Assembly (NCBI RefSeq): GCF_000016505.1
Contig: NC_009706.1
Span: 2,852,001-2,916,000, forward strand
DNA from: Clostridium kluyveri DSM 555
Lineage (GTDB): Bacteria; Bacillota; Clostridia; Clostridiales; Clostridiaceae
Direction of reading: 5' to 3'
DNA length: 64,000 nucleotides
A program made the translations under genes and the position numbers. Of this stretch, positions 53,193 through 62,142 are shown piece after piece. The notes under the pieces are model-generated. The model saw only the letters and a program-made list of their open reading frames with translations, did no database searches and was not told the origin of the DNA. Positions within the stretch are counted from its first letter, which is position 1. Each line of letters begins with the position of its first letter.

Positions 53193-53417
53193 GGTAATTC
53201 AGAGGCTCAGCTGAAGTTTGCTATAGGGAAATGTTATCTCCATCTGAACCTTATTAACAGTATTCTTAGTGTCTTTAACACTCAGAATACGTTATCCTTT
53301 AGGGGAAGAACTTATAAAGGCGCGTAGACCCGCTTATCTCACACTTTAAAGAAAATGGGAGTGTTAGCTAATTCTAGCGTTCGGATAAAATAGGAGAGTA
53401 ATTGTCTCTCCTATTGT
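53193..53417 (+). ncRNA. Candidate structured non-coding RNA of about 200 nt with terminator
   Basis: Several nested helices are visible: TTCAGA/TCTGAA (53198-53203, 53243-53248), GTATTCT/AGAATAC (53260-53266, 53284-53290) capped by GTGT/ACAC, an outer TTATCC/GGATAA (53292-53297, 53383-53388) and an inner CACACT/AGTGTT hairpin. A terminator follows (ATAGGAGAG/CTCTCCTAT, 53390-53414). No protein frame fits. Size, fold and genus are compatible with the clostridial raiA-type RNA, but I cannot confirm the class. Its core sequences recur in the dapB leader. Confidence 0.55.
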
Positions 53418-53437
53418 TTAGCTGCTGGAACATGCTA

Positions 53438-53887
53438 TTAAAGTCTTAAAAGACTTTGTGCAAACTCTTTAGCTTTTTCAAAATCATTGTCATTAGGTCT
53501 GCCTTTTGCAATTCCCCCAAGTAATTTAAATGGGCCGAAAGTATCATAGCCTTTACATGTAAAGCTACCAATAACTACGAAGTTCTTTTCTTTTAGTTTT
53601 TGTTCCACCAATTTATTATATTTAATTCTACCTTGTCCACTTGTAGAGAATACAAATGCTTTTTTATGAGACATAATTTTTAAGTTATCAATAAAATTAA
53701 GAATATTTTTATGTAATTTACCATAATATATACCTGAGCCAAATCCTATCAAGTCATATTCATTTAAATCATTTAAATTTACATCATTTATTTTTCTTAT
53801 CTCTCCATTTAATACTTCCCCTATTACTTTACCTATTTTTTCAGTATTACCATTATGTATGGATTCATATATTATTAAAGTTTTCAA
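53438..53887 (-). CDS. Flavodoxin-like protein
   Basis: 149 residues, flavodoxin fold: the FMN phosphate loop IYESIHNGNTEKIG at the N-terminus, YDLIGFGSGIYYGKLHKN and AFVFSTSGQGR. The relatives are flavodoxin-domain proteins of the protoporphyrinogen-oxidase-like group rather than the classic electron carrier. A low-potential FMN role in the cytosol is likely. Confidence 0.85.
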   Translation of the reverse strand: MKTLIIYESIHNGNTEKIGKVIGEVLNGEIRKINDVNLNDLNEYDLIGFGSGIYYGKLHKNILNFIDNLKIMSHKKAFVFSTSGQGRIKYNKLVEQKLKEKNFVVIGSFTCKGYDTFGPFKLLGGIAKGRPNDNDFEKAKEFAQSLLRL

Positions 53888-54061
53888 ATTTTTTATAACC
53901 TCCTTACTATATTAATATCTAATTTCTATATAGAACAAAAAAATCCTTCTTAATTATTATTTTAACAACGAACTGCCCCACTTTATTTTATTAAGTTTTT
54001 AAGTTATAATATAAAACACATAATTTACAAATTAAAAAATTATTTCAAAGGAGTATAATTT

Positions 54062-54571
54062 ATGTCTAAATTCAATGAAATCAAACCTGAAGAACTAAAT
54101 AAAAATGCATTTCAACTTATAGGCAAAGATTGGATGCTTATTACTGCCGAAAAAGATGATAAAGTAAATACTATGACTGCTGCTTGGGGAGGTTTCGGTG
54201 TTATGTTTGGTAAAAACGTAACCTATATTGTTATAAGACCCCAACGTTATACTAAGGAGTTTGTAGATAACTCAAGTACCTTTTCCCTATCCTTTTTAGA
54301 TAATAGATTTAGAAAACAATTAAATTATCTGGGCACTACCTCCGGTAGAGATGAAGATAAAATTTCAAATTCTAATTTAAGCATTAACCATGAGGATAAT
54401 ACCCCTTATATTGAAGAAGCAAACCTTGTAATTATATGTGGAAAATTATATACTCAAGATTTCAGTTCTGAACATTTCATCCATACTGAATTAGACGAAA
54501 AACTCTATCCTAATAAGGATTATCATACTTTATATATCTCTGAAATAGAAAAAATTCTTATTGAAAAATAA
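54062..54571 (+). CDS. Flavin reductase-like (FMN-binding split barrel) protein
   Basis: 169 residues of the DIM6/NTAB flavin reductase family: NAFQLIGKDWMLITA, TMTAAWGGFGVMFGKNVTYIVIRPQRYTKEF, FSLSFLDNRFRKQLNYLGTTSGRDEDK. It binds FMN and probably reduces flavin or a small organic substrate. GGAG lies nine bases before the ATG. It is divergent from the flavodoxin gene. Confidence 0.88.
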   Translation: MSKFNEIKPEELNKNAFQLIGKDWMLITAEKDDKVNTMTAAWGGFGVMFGKNVTYIVIRPQRYTKEFVDNSSTFSLSFLDNRFRKQLNYLGTTSGRDEDKISNSNLSINHEDNTPYIEEANLVIICGKLYTQDFSSEHFIHTELDEKLYPNKDYHTLYISEIEKILIEK

Positions 54572-54799
54572 TTTTTGTTCTACTTGCCACTGCAAATTGT
54601 TTAAATTTCCATGTATAATAAAAATAATTTTGCATATCCTACTTATGTAAAACTTTCCTCGTATTAAAAGTCTTTGTATTAATATTTTTATCTTTCAATT
54701 TGAATAATTAATCAAATATGGGGGCAGCAAATCCCCCTATTTATTTTCAAGCTTTAACATAAGTTTTTATATTTTAAATGAAAAATTACATAAAAAAAT

Positions 54800-54826
54800 A
54801 AGGCACTATAAAATTATAAGTGCCTT
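54800..54826 (+). terminator. Hairpin in the 54.6-55.0 kb spacer
   Basis: AAGGCACT (54800-54807) and AGTGCCTT (54819-54826) followed by TTCT on the plus strand. A second, AT-only repeat AATCAATATATTTTT/AAAAATATATTGATT lies at 54941-54982, just beyond the ASCH gene's stop. I see no gene in 54572-55010. Confidence 0.5.
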
Positions 54827-55010
54827 TTCTCCTTATTAAACAGTTAATGCTAAAAATACATATTGTTTATGAGAGATTGGAATTTTAATGAGCTTATTTA
54901 TATGAATTATATTTTATATATTACTACCATTTGATTAATAAATCAATATATTTTTTAATAATTTTATAAAAATATATTGATTTATTTGATAATAATTAAA
55001 ATATGTAATA

Positions 55011-55442
55011 TTAACGAAAACCATCATAGTCCCACACACCTAATTTTCCCTTTGTAGATATTGGTTTCTTAAGTACTTCTATGTCCGTTAAGATCCATGC
55101 GTATCTGCCTGGAGTATAATCTCCAAAATTATATTCATTATTTTTAACTATAGAGTTATTTTCTAGTTTGGCAGTTAGTCCATCTTCATTTAAAATCTTC
55201 ATACAATCCAATAAATTGCATTTAGCTATAATGACCCCAGTAGGCATATCTATGAGCCGTTGAAAGTATTTGTCCAATACTTTCTTAAATGGATATAATA
55301 AGCAGACACTTCCGTTTATAGTACTTCCTGCATGTATTAATAACGCTCCACGGTATTTAGTACTCCAGGATCTTGTTTCAATTTTCTTTTCACCAAGAAC
55401 TATAAGACTTGCCCAAGGCTGATTAATTGTTAATACTTTTAT
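55011..55442 (-). CDS. ASCH-domain protein, apparently starting at ATA
   Basis: About 144 codons. Homology-like sequence begins IKVLTINQPWASLIVLGEKKIETRSW, the standard ASCH N-terminus, and continues to WILTDIEVLKKPISTKG and the C-terminal WDYDGF. ASCH domains bind RNA or act on modified nucleosides (cytidine amidohydrolase type). The codon where ATG is expected is ATA (55442-55440), with GGGGAGGGG ideally placed before it; no ATG, GTG or TTG lies in frame between there and the upstream stop. Either ATA initiates or the start is mutated; the first in-frame ATG (55277) would lose the N-terminal motif. Confidence 0.7.
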   Translation of the reverse strand: MKVLTINQPWASLIVLGEKKIETRSWSTKYRGALLIHAGSTINGSVCLLYPFKKVLDKYFQRLIDMPTGVIIAKCNLLDCMKILNEDGLTAKLENNSIVKNNEYNFGDYTPGRYAWILTDIEVLKKPISTKGKLGVWDYDGFR

Positions 55443-55646
55443 GAGATCCCCTCCCCAATTTTCTAAATAATTTATTTAAAACATAATTTGAAATATGTAA
55501 CTTTCCAACATTATGTCGGTTATATTTTTATGATACACAACTTTATGTTGTGTATCAATACTTTCTTAAACCTTTTGTTGTATAACATATGGTAATAACC
55601 TATTTGTTGTATAATTAAAATAATAAGGTGTTGGTGGTGACTAGTA

Positions 55647-56039
55647 ATGTTAAGTGATCGTTTAAAGAAGCTTAGAAATGAAAAAAATCTTTTACAGAAA
55701 GAAATAGCTAAAAAACTTAAAATTACAACAAGTGCATATGGCTTTTATGAACAGGGGAAAAGAACTCCTGATACAGAAATATTAAATAAAATAGCTGAAT
55801 TTTATAATGTTTCAATAGACTATCTACTAGGAAGAACCAATATCCGTGATTCAGCTGATAAAATAACTAATTCTCTAAACAGCAATCCTGAATTATCAGA
55901 ATTTTGGAATTCACTACGGAATAGAGAAGATTTACAATTACTTTTTAAACAGACTAAAGATTTATCACCTAAAAATATTAATCAGATAATTAGAATCATA
56001 AAAGCTATTAAAGATGATGAAGGTAGAACCAAGGGATAA
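55647..56039 (+). CDS. XRE-family transcriptional regulator
   Basis: 130 residues. N-terminal helix-turn-helix (DRLKKLRNEKNLLQKEIAKKLKITTSAYGFYEQGKRTPD) of the type found in phage and mobile-element repressors, ending IDYLLGRT. The C-terminal 65 residues (EFWNSLRNREDLQLLFKQTKDLSP, INQIIRIIKAI) form the dimerisation helices common in such regulators. The upstream 55450-55646 holds several TTGT-rich repeats (TTGTTGTATAA near 55575 and 55600), possible operators. Confidence 0.85.
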   Translation: MLSDRLKKLRNEKNLLQKEIAKKLKITTSAYGFYEQGKRTPDTEILNKIAEFYNVSIDYLLGRTNIRDSADKITNSLNSNPELSEFWNSLRNREDLQLLFKQTKDLSPKNINQIIRIIKAIKDDEGRTKG

Positions 56040-56061
56040 TAAAATTTAACTATCAGTTGAT

Positions 56062-56120
56062 TTCTAGATTCAGGTGGAATTTACCTATAAATGATATCTT
56101 TTTCCACCTAAATCTTAGAA
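56062..56120 (+). terminator. Inverted repeat after the XRE gene
   Basis: TTCTAGATTCAGGTGGAA (56062-56079) pairs, with small bulges, with TTCCACCTAAATCTTAGAA (56102-56120). It lies between convergent genes. Confidence 0.5.
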
Positions 56121-56166
56121 TAATTTGCCTTAAAGTATAATTAGCTAGTTAAGAGTCTCTTTTTAC

Positions 56167-57087
56167 TTAGTTACTTAAAAATATATCCCAGGTCTGCAAT
56201 TTTAAAACCCCATCTGTACTCCTGCCCCAGTTTTTCTGAAGTTCAGTTACAGCTTGAAAAGTTGTTTCATCATACAACATTTGGGTATAGGAATTTTCCT
56301 TTAGATAGCCATATTGTTCTAATTTCTGTTGAATCCATAAAACTAAATGAGACCTATGGCCTTTAATAATGATATCCTGGATCCCTTTCAATGCTGCCAT
56401 AGTAGCCGGACCCACTATTCCGTCTATAGTCAGCTTTGCATTATAATCAATATTCAAGTTATATTGAAGTGCTTTAATTTGTTCTATAAGTGTACTTGGT
56501 TTTACTGATTGATTTGTATCAAAGCTATTATAGAATACTTCAGACATATAGTTCAAATCAAGGTATCCACTTATTCCCAATATTTCCCCCTTTTCTGTAT
56601 ACTGCCATATAGCATATTCTGCCCATAATACAGTGCTTGGACTGCTTACTTCATAATGAGCTATCCATAAAGGATATTTTGTTATATTACTATTTAAATG
56701 TGCTTTTATATAGCTTGGATTACAATAAATAAGTGCAGGTGCAACAGTTGATATTATATCTAAGAAGGTCAGACATACTTCTGTTATATCCCCACTAACC
56801 TGCTGTTCAATATCCAAAACTACAAAATCAGGTTTGGCTCCCAAAACAATAGACTTAAAAAAATCTGCCTCCTCAATTGCCTTTGACTTGTTCTGAAATC
56901 TAGCAAAATGATATGCTCCAGCTACAAGTTCCAGGTCTTTAGCCTGTTTTATATTATAATTGTAATATTTATCTATAAAGGTACTTCCTTCAGTAGCTTT
57001 TGCAATTATAAAAGAATTACCTTGATTCTTTATTAAATTTATATTGACTAAGCCATTTAAATTACTTATATCTACCCCATTAATCAT
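56167..57087 (-). CDS. GH25 lysozyme with C-terminal peptidoglycan-binding region
   Basis: 306 residues. GH25 muramidase domain (residues 1-190): GVDISNLNG at the start, FIIAKATEGSTFIDKYY, AGAYHFARF and the catalytic pair in PDFVVLDIEQQ; PLWIAHYEV and AIWQYTEKGEI near the end. The C-terminal 110 residues carry two PG_binding_1-like units (LTIDGIVGPATMAALKGIQ and WGRSTDGVLKLQTW). No signal peptide is present, so it is either a phage-type endolysin or a spore/germination enzyme. Confidence 0.9.
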   Translation of the reverse strand: MINGVDISNLNGLVNINLIKNQGNSFIIAKATEGSTFIDKYYNYNIKQAKDLELVAGAYHFARFQNKSKAIEEADFFKSIVLGAKPDFVVLDIEQQVSGDITEVCLTFLDIISTVAPALIYCNPSYIKAHLNSNITKYPLWIAHYEVSSPSTVLWAEYAIWQYTEKGEILGISGYLDLNYMSEVFYNSFDTNQSVKPSTLIEQIKALQYNLNIDYNAKLTIDGIVGPATMAALKGIQDIIIKGHRSHLVLWIQQKLEQYGYLKENSYTQMLYDETTFQAVTELQKNWGRSTDGVLKLQTWDIFLSN

Positions 57088-57293
57088 AAGAATTTCCCTC
57101 CTTATCTCTAATATATTTAGCTATATCAATTTTTGACATCTTAATTCATGTAATCAACGTTTATTTTCCATATAAATATGTAATATTGATTTCATTACAA
57201 GTCATCCCAGAAGATATCTTTATTATTCACAGCATAATAATTTAAATTCTGCACAATATATTTATATAAAATATTAGATGAGGTATAGTTTTT

Positions 57294-57743
57294 ATGTTGT
57301 TAAATATTACTATAGGGCTTATAATACCCTGGATAACCGGAATATTCTTGTATTTTAAAGAAAAAGAATTATTGTTAATTACATTTCCCTTTGCAAGTTC
57401 AATAGCATTAGTTATAAATGCTTGGGGATTTAACAGAGATTACTGGAATCTATACCCTTTTGAGTGTCAGCATATATCAGATCTCCCCTTTGACATTGGA
57501 CTTTATCCCATTATGGGAGTATATATGCTGTACTTTATCAGACATACAAAATTGAAATCATATTTTATTATTTCATCTACTATTTTATTTACTACTTTTT
57601 TAGAATTTTTAGGTGTGTTCACAGGCAGAGTTTTTTATTCTAAAGGCTGGAATATACTTTATACATTTTTTTCTTATGTATTTTCTTATATTGTACTCTA
57701 TTACTTTTATTTATATCTAAAAAAACTCAAAATATTAAGATGA
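57294..57743 (+). CDS. Small integral membrane protein (149 aa)
   Basis: Five probable membrane segments (INITIGLIIPWITGIFLYF, LYPIMGVYMLYFI, FSYVFSYIVLYYFYLYL). Conserved-looking polar residues in WNLYPFECQHISDLPFDIG and GRVFYSKGWN resemble a family of small clostridial/bacillar membrane proteins of unknown function. The ribosome binding site (GAGG) is weak but present. Confidence 0.65.
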   Translation: MLLNITIGLIIPWITGIFLYFKEKELLLITFPFASSIALVINAWGFNRDYWNLYPFECQHISDLPFDIGLYPIMGVYMLYFIRHTKLKSYFIISSTILFTTFLEFLGVFTGRVFYSKGWNILYTFFSYVFSYIVLYYFYLYLKKLKILR

Positions 57744-57851
57744 TGCTAAAATACTAAATATTGTACTTTTGAAATATATTTTTATTTTTATTCACAAATT
57801 TGATACCTTATTCATAGTATATCATTGTAAACGAATTTGTGGAGGTACCTT

Positions 57852-58127
57852 ATGAGCAATAATGATTCTGACAAAAGTATCAATGAAGAAATTGAAGATT
57901 CCTATGACTTCGAATCTCCCATTTATTGTCCATACTGCTCAATGCCTTATATTAGATCAGATCAAGAAGAATATGCAACTCTAGATCCTTATGGTGAAGA
58001 CTCTAATGATAACTTTTACCCCGTATATAGACAAAGAGGTCGTAGAAGAAGACGTAGGCGTAGAAGGCATAGACGTGGTTTCCCTCTTTGGCCATTAATA
58101 TTTTTCTACGACGATTGGTATTGGTAG
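57852..58127 (+). CDS. Small protein with zinc-ribbon-like CxxC and polyarginine run
   Basis: 91 residues from the ATG at 57852, with GGAGG seven bases upstream. An acidic N-terminal half has SPIYCPYCSMPYIRSD (a single CxxC), then RQRGRRRRRRRRRHRRG near residues 66-80, and a short aromatic tail FPLWPLIFFYDDWYW. The basic run and hydrophobic tail suggest binding to nucleic acid or acidic surfaces; spore-coat proteins of clostridia have similar compositions. Function unknown. A terminator follows. Confidence 0.7.
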   Translation: MSNNDSDKSINEEIEDSYDFESPIYCPYCSMPYIRSDQEEYATLDPYGEDSNDNFYPVYRQRGRRRRRRRRRHRRGFPLWPLIFFYDDWYW

Positions 58128-58175
58128 TAAATAGTATTTTACATTTTACAAACATAGCTAGCTTAATCATTATAG

Positions 58176-58208
58176 AAAATAAGCACCTATCTTATCAGTG
58201 CTTATTTT
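58176..58208 (+). terminator. Terminator of the Arg-rich protein gene
   Basis: AAAATAAGCAC (58176-58186) and GTGCTTATTTT (58198-58208). Confidence 0.75.
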
Positions 58209-58343
58209 CATTATATACATATATTGATTTCACAACCTGAAAAATAAAAGTCATATTCTCTTTTTCTATAAACACATCCACAGTCTCCAGCATTATAGTT
58301 AAATGTCTCATATTTATCTTTAAGTTATAATAACTGCAATTTA

Positions 58344-58931
58344 TTAATTTATTGGAATAAGTTTATTATCTCCTAAATCCCACTCATATACTTTACCACT
58401 TTTCTTATTAACATAATACCATCCTGCTGTGGCAGAATGATCTTCCATACTGTCAAATACTTGTATAACATAATAAGTTTCGTTATTCCGTATATCTTCA
58501 TGATCGAATGCAAATTTAGTATTTTCATTTTTACTTTTATAATATTCAGCTGTTAACTCCACTGCTTTTTCTTTAGTAATAGTATCTATCTCACTATTTG
58601 AATAACTGCTATTTTTATTTTCAGTATTTTTCTTATCTACATTATCTTCTTTTTTATCCTTAAGCTGAGCTTTTAAGGTTTCATCTAGTTTTTCCCTGGC
58701 CTGTTTTATATTGTTTTTTATATTATCATTATTTTCATACTTAAGAGCTTCCTCATAAGTATCCACAGCTTTTTTATATTCACCATTTTTCATGTAGCTG
58801 TCAGCTTTATCTAAAAGTTTATTATATATCCCATTATGATAATATCTATAACCTCCATAACCTATAAAACACAACAAAATAAACAATACAATTGCCCATA
58901 TCCTCATATACTTTTTACTCAAAAATATCAT
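58344..58931 (-). CDS. Membrane-anchored protein with TPR-like segment
   Basis: 195 residues. N-terminal membrane helix (residues 9-30), a tetratricopeptide-like helix pair (DKADSYMKNGEYKKAVDTYEEALKYENND), a charged helical linker, and a C-terminal domain (TKEKAVELTAEYYKSK, TAGWYYVNKKSGKVYEWDLGDN) of a type common in clostridial surface proteins. Function unknown. Confidence 0.7.
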   Translation of the reverse strand: MIFLSKKYMRIWAIVLFILLCFIGYGGYRYYHNGIYNKLLDKADSYMKNGEYKKAVDTYEEALKYENNDNIKNNIKQAREKLDETLKAQLKDKKEDNVDKKNTENKNSSYSNSEIDTITKEKAVELTAEYYKSKNENTKFAFDHEDIRNNETYYVIQVFDSMEDHSATAGWYYVNKKSGKVYEWDLGDNKLIPIN

Positions 58932-59028
58932 CTTCCTCTAAGTATTATATTTTACTAAAATATTATCAGACATAAAGCCTATTTACAATCACATTATTAA
59001 ATATTTCAAAATTAAAAAGTGTTAGATT

Positions 59029-59643
59029 TTACTTCAATCTAACACTTTTTAATTCTTTACAAAGTGAACTAAATAACTCTTTATTTTTATTATCTAAAGC
59101 CCCATCTATAAGAGTATATAAGATTTCAGTATAAAGTTTTTCTCTTTCCTTCTTCATTAAAGGATTTATTACATAATTCATATAATAAATAGATGGATTT
59201 CTCGCATTATCTAAATACATATTCTTTAACATACTTATATAAAATTCTAATTCTGCTATTGATATACTGAAAAACAATCTAGTTGAATTTTTTTCTACAG
59301 ATATTTTTATCATTTCTTTATTAAGAAAAGTTAATTCTATAGTGTTAAAGTTCTCTACTTGAAATTTTTCACTTTTATTAATTGAAGTTTTAAAGTCTGT
59401 TAAAAACTTTATATAATTTGAAAAATCTCTCTCCTCAAGCTCAAAATCATTTAATATGGTTTTAAAACCACATCTCTTTTTAAAAGAAATTTTATACTTA
59501 CTATGTCCATTTATATTTTTTCTAGCTAAAATTAAAATGCTGTCTGCAAACTTATCCATGGCCCTTTTAGGAACCAGTTTTATTCCATACTTAAATCCAT
59601 TATGTTCCTTTGTATTAGAAATAATAAAATCGCTTATATCCAT
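59029..59643 (-). CDS. Hypothetical cytosolic protein (204 aa)
   Basis: No membrane segments or recognised motif. Mixed alpha/beta N-terminal half (FIISNTKEHNGFKYGIKLVPKRAMD, IELTFLNKEMIKISVEKNSTRLFFSISIAELEF) and a helical C-terminal third. The ATG at 59643 has an AAGGGG site. It is probably a real gene of unknown function. Confidence 0.6.
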   Translation of the reverse strand: MDISDFIISNTKEHNGFKYGIKLVPKRAMDKFADSILILARKNINGHSKYKISFKKRCGFKTILNDFELEERDFSNYIKFLTDFKTSINKSEKFQVENFNTIELTFLNKEMIKISVEKNSTRLFFSISIAELEFYISMLKNMYLDNARNPSIYYMNYVINPLMKKEREKLYTEILYTLIDGALDNKNKELFSSLCKELKSVRLK

Positions 59644-59868
59644 AAATTTATCCCCTTTTTAAGTAATATACATATTTAAAATCATACTTTTCTATTATAA
59701 ACGAAATAAGTCACTTTTTGCGATTATGCACAATATTAAAAAAGTTTAAAAAATACTCCCTTAAAACTATAATATTTTACTCATATGCTTATTTTATGTG
59801 CTTTTATATTATATAATTTACTTGTAAACTTTAAGTTAATAATATTTTAAATATAAGAAGGTGGTATC

Positions 59869-60720
59869 TTGAGAATAATTACTTTAATAGAAAATTCCCT
59901 AGGGGACAATAAGAACTTAATATGTGAACATGGACTTTCATTTTTTATACAATCTTCAGAATTTAATATACTATTTGATACAGGTAAAAGTGAAAATTTT
60001 ATAAAAAATGCCCACAATATGAATATCGATCTGAATAAAACAAATTATATTATAATAAGTCATGCCCATTACGATCATGGTAATGGATTAAAAAGCTTTA
60101 CCCAAAATTTTACTATAAGACCTAAAATAATATTAAGCGAATATTTTTTCTTAAATGGAAAAAAATATTATTATAATAAAAATAGTGCTGAAAATGATAA
60201 AAAACTTCACTACATAGGGGTAAATTTTGATGAAAAATTTTTAAAAGAAAATTCCTTTAAAGTACAATATATAACTTTAGATGAAACAGAAATAGAAAAA
60301 GGTATTTATGTGTTTACAAATTTTAAATCCTACTATGATTTTGAAAAATTAAACCCTAATATGAAAGTAAAAACAAATGAAAGCTTTGAAACTGATACTT
60401 TTAAAGATGAGATATGTATAGGAATAGACACACCCAAAGGACTTTTAATACTTTTAGGCTGTTCCCATCCCGGAATATTAAATATGATAAAATCTATTGA
60501 ATTTAAATCAAATAAAAATATATTTGGAATAATTGGTGGAACCCATTTAATGGAAGCCTCTGAAAATAGAATAGAAAAAACTGTAGTGGAATTTAAAAAA
60601 ATGAATATAAAAATACTAGGACCTTCTCATTGTACAGGTGCTTCTGCATATTCAAAGTTAAAAAACTCCTGTGATAACTTTTTTGTAAATTCTACTGGTT
60701 CTTCTCTATCAATTCCTTAA
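59869..60720 (+). CDS. Metallo-beta-lactamase fold hydrolase
   Basis: 283 residues from a TTG (59869-59871) with AAGGTGG upstream. Zinc site HAHYDHGNG near residue 65, further ligands in GCSHPGILNMI and GGTHLMEAS, and GPSHCTGASA near the C-terminus. The pattern matches the subgroup related to methanogen dihydropterin/ribofuranosylaminobenzene phosphate synthase-like proteins, widespread in clostridia. The substrate is unknown. Confidence 0.88.
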   Translation: MRIITLIENSLGDNKNLICEHGLSFFIQSSEFNILFDTGKSENFIKNAHNMNIDLNKTNYIIISHAHYDHGNGLKSFTQNFTIRPKIILSEYFFLNGKKYYYNKNSAENDKKLHYIGVNFDEKFLKENSFKVQYITLDETEIEKGIYVFTNFKSYYDFEKLNPNMKVKTNESFETDTFKDEICIGIDTPKGLLILLGCSHPGILNMIKSIEFKSNKNIFGIIGGTHLMEASENRIEKTVVEFKKMNIKILGPSHCTGASAYSKLKNSCDNFFVNSTGSSLSIP

Positions 60721-60755
60721 TCACTTATGAAACTTACTTTTGCATTCCAATTTAA

Positions 60756-60781
60756 AAAATCAAGGTATTTGCCTTGATTTT
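60756..60781. terminator. Bidirectional terminator
   Basis: AAAATCAAGG (60756-60765) and CCTTGATTTT (60772-60781) between convergent genes. Confidence 0.75.
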
Positions 60782-60790
60782 TCAATATAA

Positions 60791-61975
60791 TTAATCTTCA
60801 TATAAATAATCTCTGGTCATAGGTATATCATTATTAAGTCCTTTTGTGAATAAAAACTGGTGTATATCCATTACGCCATAATGAAAAGAAGCAGAACAAG
60901 CATTTAGATAAAGTCTCCACATTCTTATAAAAACATCATCTTTAATTTTCTTAACTTCCTCTAACTTATTTTCAAAATTTTCAGCCCAACATTTTAATGT
61001 CTTAAAATAATGCAACCTTAAACTCTCTACATCTATGAGATGTAAATTGTTATCTGCCATTAAACTTACTAATTGTCTTATAGAGGGTATATAACCTCCT
61101 GGAAATATATATTTCTTAATCCACTGATTTACTTCTCCTTCTGTTTGTGCTGTAATACAGTGAAGAAGTGATATTCCTCCTTCTTTTAACATAGCCTTTA
61201 CATCTTCCATATAAGAAGATAAATTCTGTCTCCCCACATGTTCAATCATTCCTACACTAACTATTCTGTCAAAGCTATATTTTTCTTTAACTAATTCTCT
61301 ATAATCCACTAATTTCACTTGAACTTTTTCCTGCAAATTATTTTCTAGTATTTTCTTATTTGTCTTTTCAAATTGTTTTTTACTTAAAGTTATGCCTAAT
61401 GCATTTACTCCATATTTTTGTGCAGCTGTAATAATTAAATTTCCCCATCCGCAGCCTATATCTAAAAGCTTTTGACCTGGTTTCAATTGAAGTTTTTTTA
61501 ATATATAATTTACTTTATTTACTTGAGCCTGGTAAAGTGAATCCTCTTCTTTCATGAAATATCCACAGGAATAAGTCATGGTTTCATCAAGCCAGAGACT
61601 ATAAAAATCATCACCTAAATCATAATGATATTGTACATCTTTTTTACTTCTTTTAATATTATTTGGAATCACCTTATAAATTTTTGAAAATATTTCAGCT
61701 TTATGTAAAAAACTATCCTTATTCCTATATACCGATTCTATTATTTCTCTAATATTTCCCTCAAAATCAATTAGATTATTCATATAGGCTTCTCCTATTG
61801 CAAGGAAAGGATCCGTTAAAATATTTTTTTTAGAAATATGTCCATTTATATATATTTTAAATTTTGCTTTTCCATCTCCATATTTATCTTCCATACCATC
61901 CCAGTACTTCACTTCTACTGTATCTGAAAAAGCACTTTGTAAAAACTTCTTGAAAAATACTTTGTCTAACTCCAT
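60791..61975 (-). CDS. cfa: Cyclopropane-fatty-acyl-phospholipid synthase
   Basis: 394 residues. Adds a methylene from SAM to unsaturated acyl chains of membrane phospholipids, common in stationary phase. The N-terminal lipid-binding part precedes the signature VQYHYDLGDDFYSLWLDETMTYSCGYF. The SAM site LLDIGCGWGNLIITAA, VSVGMIEHVG and FPGGYIPSI follow. The length is normal. GAGGGG lies before the ATG at 61975. Confidence 0.95.
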   Translation of the reverse strand: MELDKVFFKKFLQSAFSDTVEVKYWDGMEDKYGDGKAKFKIYINGHISKKNILTDPFLAIGEAYMNNLIDFEGNIREIIESVYRNKDSFLHKAEIFSKIYKVIPNNIKRSKKDVQYHYDLGDDFYSLWLDETMTYSCGYFMKEEDSLYQAQVNKVNYILKKLQLKPGQKLLDIGCGWGNLIITAAQKYGVNALGITLSKKQFEKTNKKILENNLQEKVQVKLVDYRELVKEKYSFDRIVSVGMIEHVGRQNLSSYMEDVKAMLKEGGISLLHCITAQTEGEVNQWIKKYIFPGGYIPSIRQLVSLMADNNLHLIDVESLRLHYFKTLKCWAENFENKLEEVKKIKDDVFIRMWRLYLNACSASFHYGVMDIHQFLFTKGLNNDIPMTRDYLYED

Positions 61976-62142
61976 ATTACCCCTCCTATTCTAAATATGA
62001 ACGTGAAAAATTCTCATATATTTATGATAAGTTATCTGAAAATTTATATCAATTTACAAAAACTCTTGAATTTGAAGAAAAATTAAATTATGCTGTAAAA
62101 ATACACCTATATACAACTTCTATCTTACACAGCCATAAAAAT

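Noticed and set aside
53193-53417. tRNA, 6S RNA or SRP RNA in the 53.2-53.4 kb spacer
   Set aside because: No CCA end, no T-loop GTTCRA context in the right place and no SRP GGAA/GNAR Alu-type core; the helices do not fit these classes.
50800-56120. Dispersed repeat family or CRISPR array
   Set aside because: Hairpins near 50824, 54800 and 56062 look alike in style but differ in sequence; no regularly spaced identical repeats were seen anywhere in the window.
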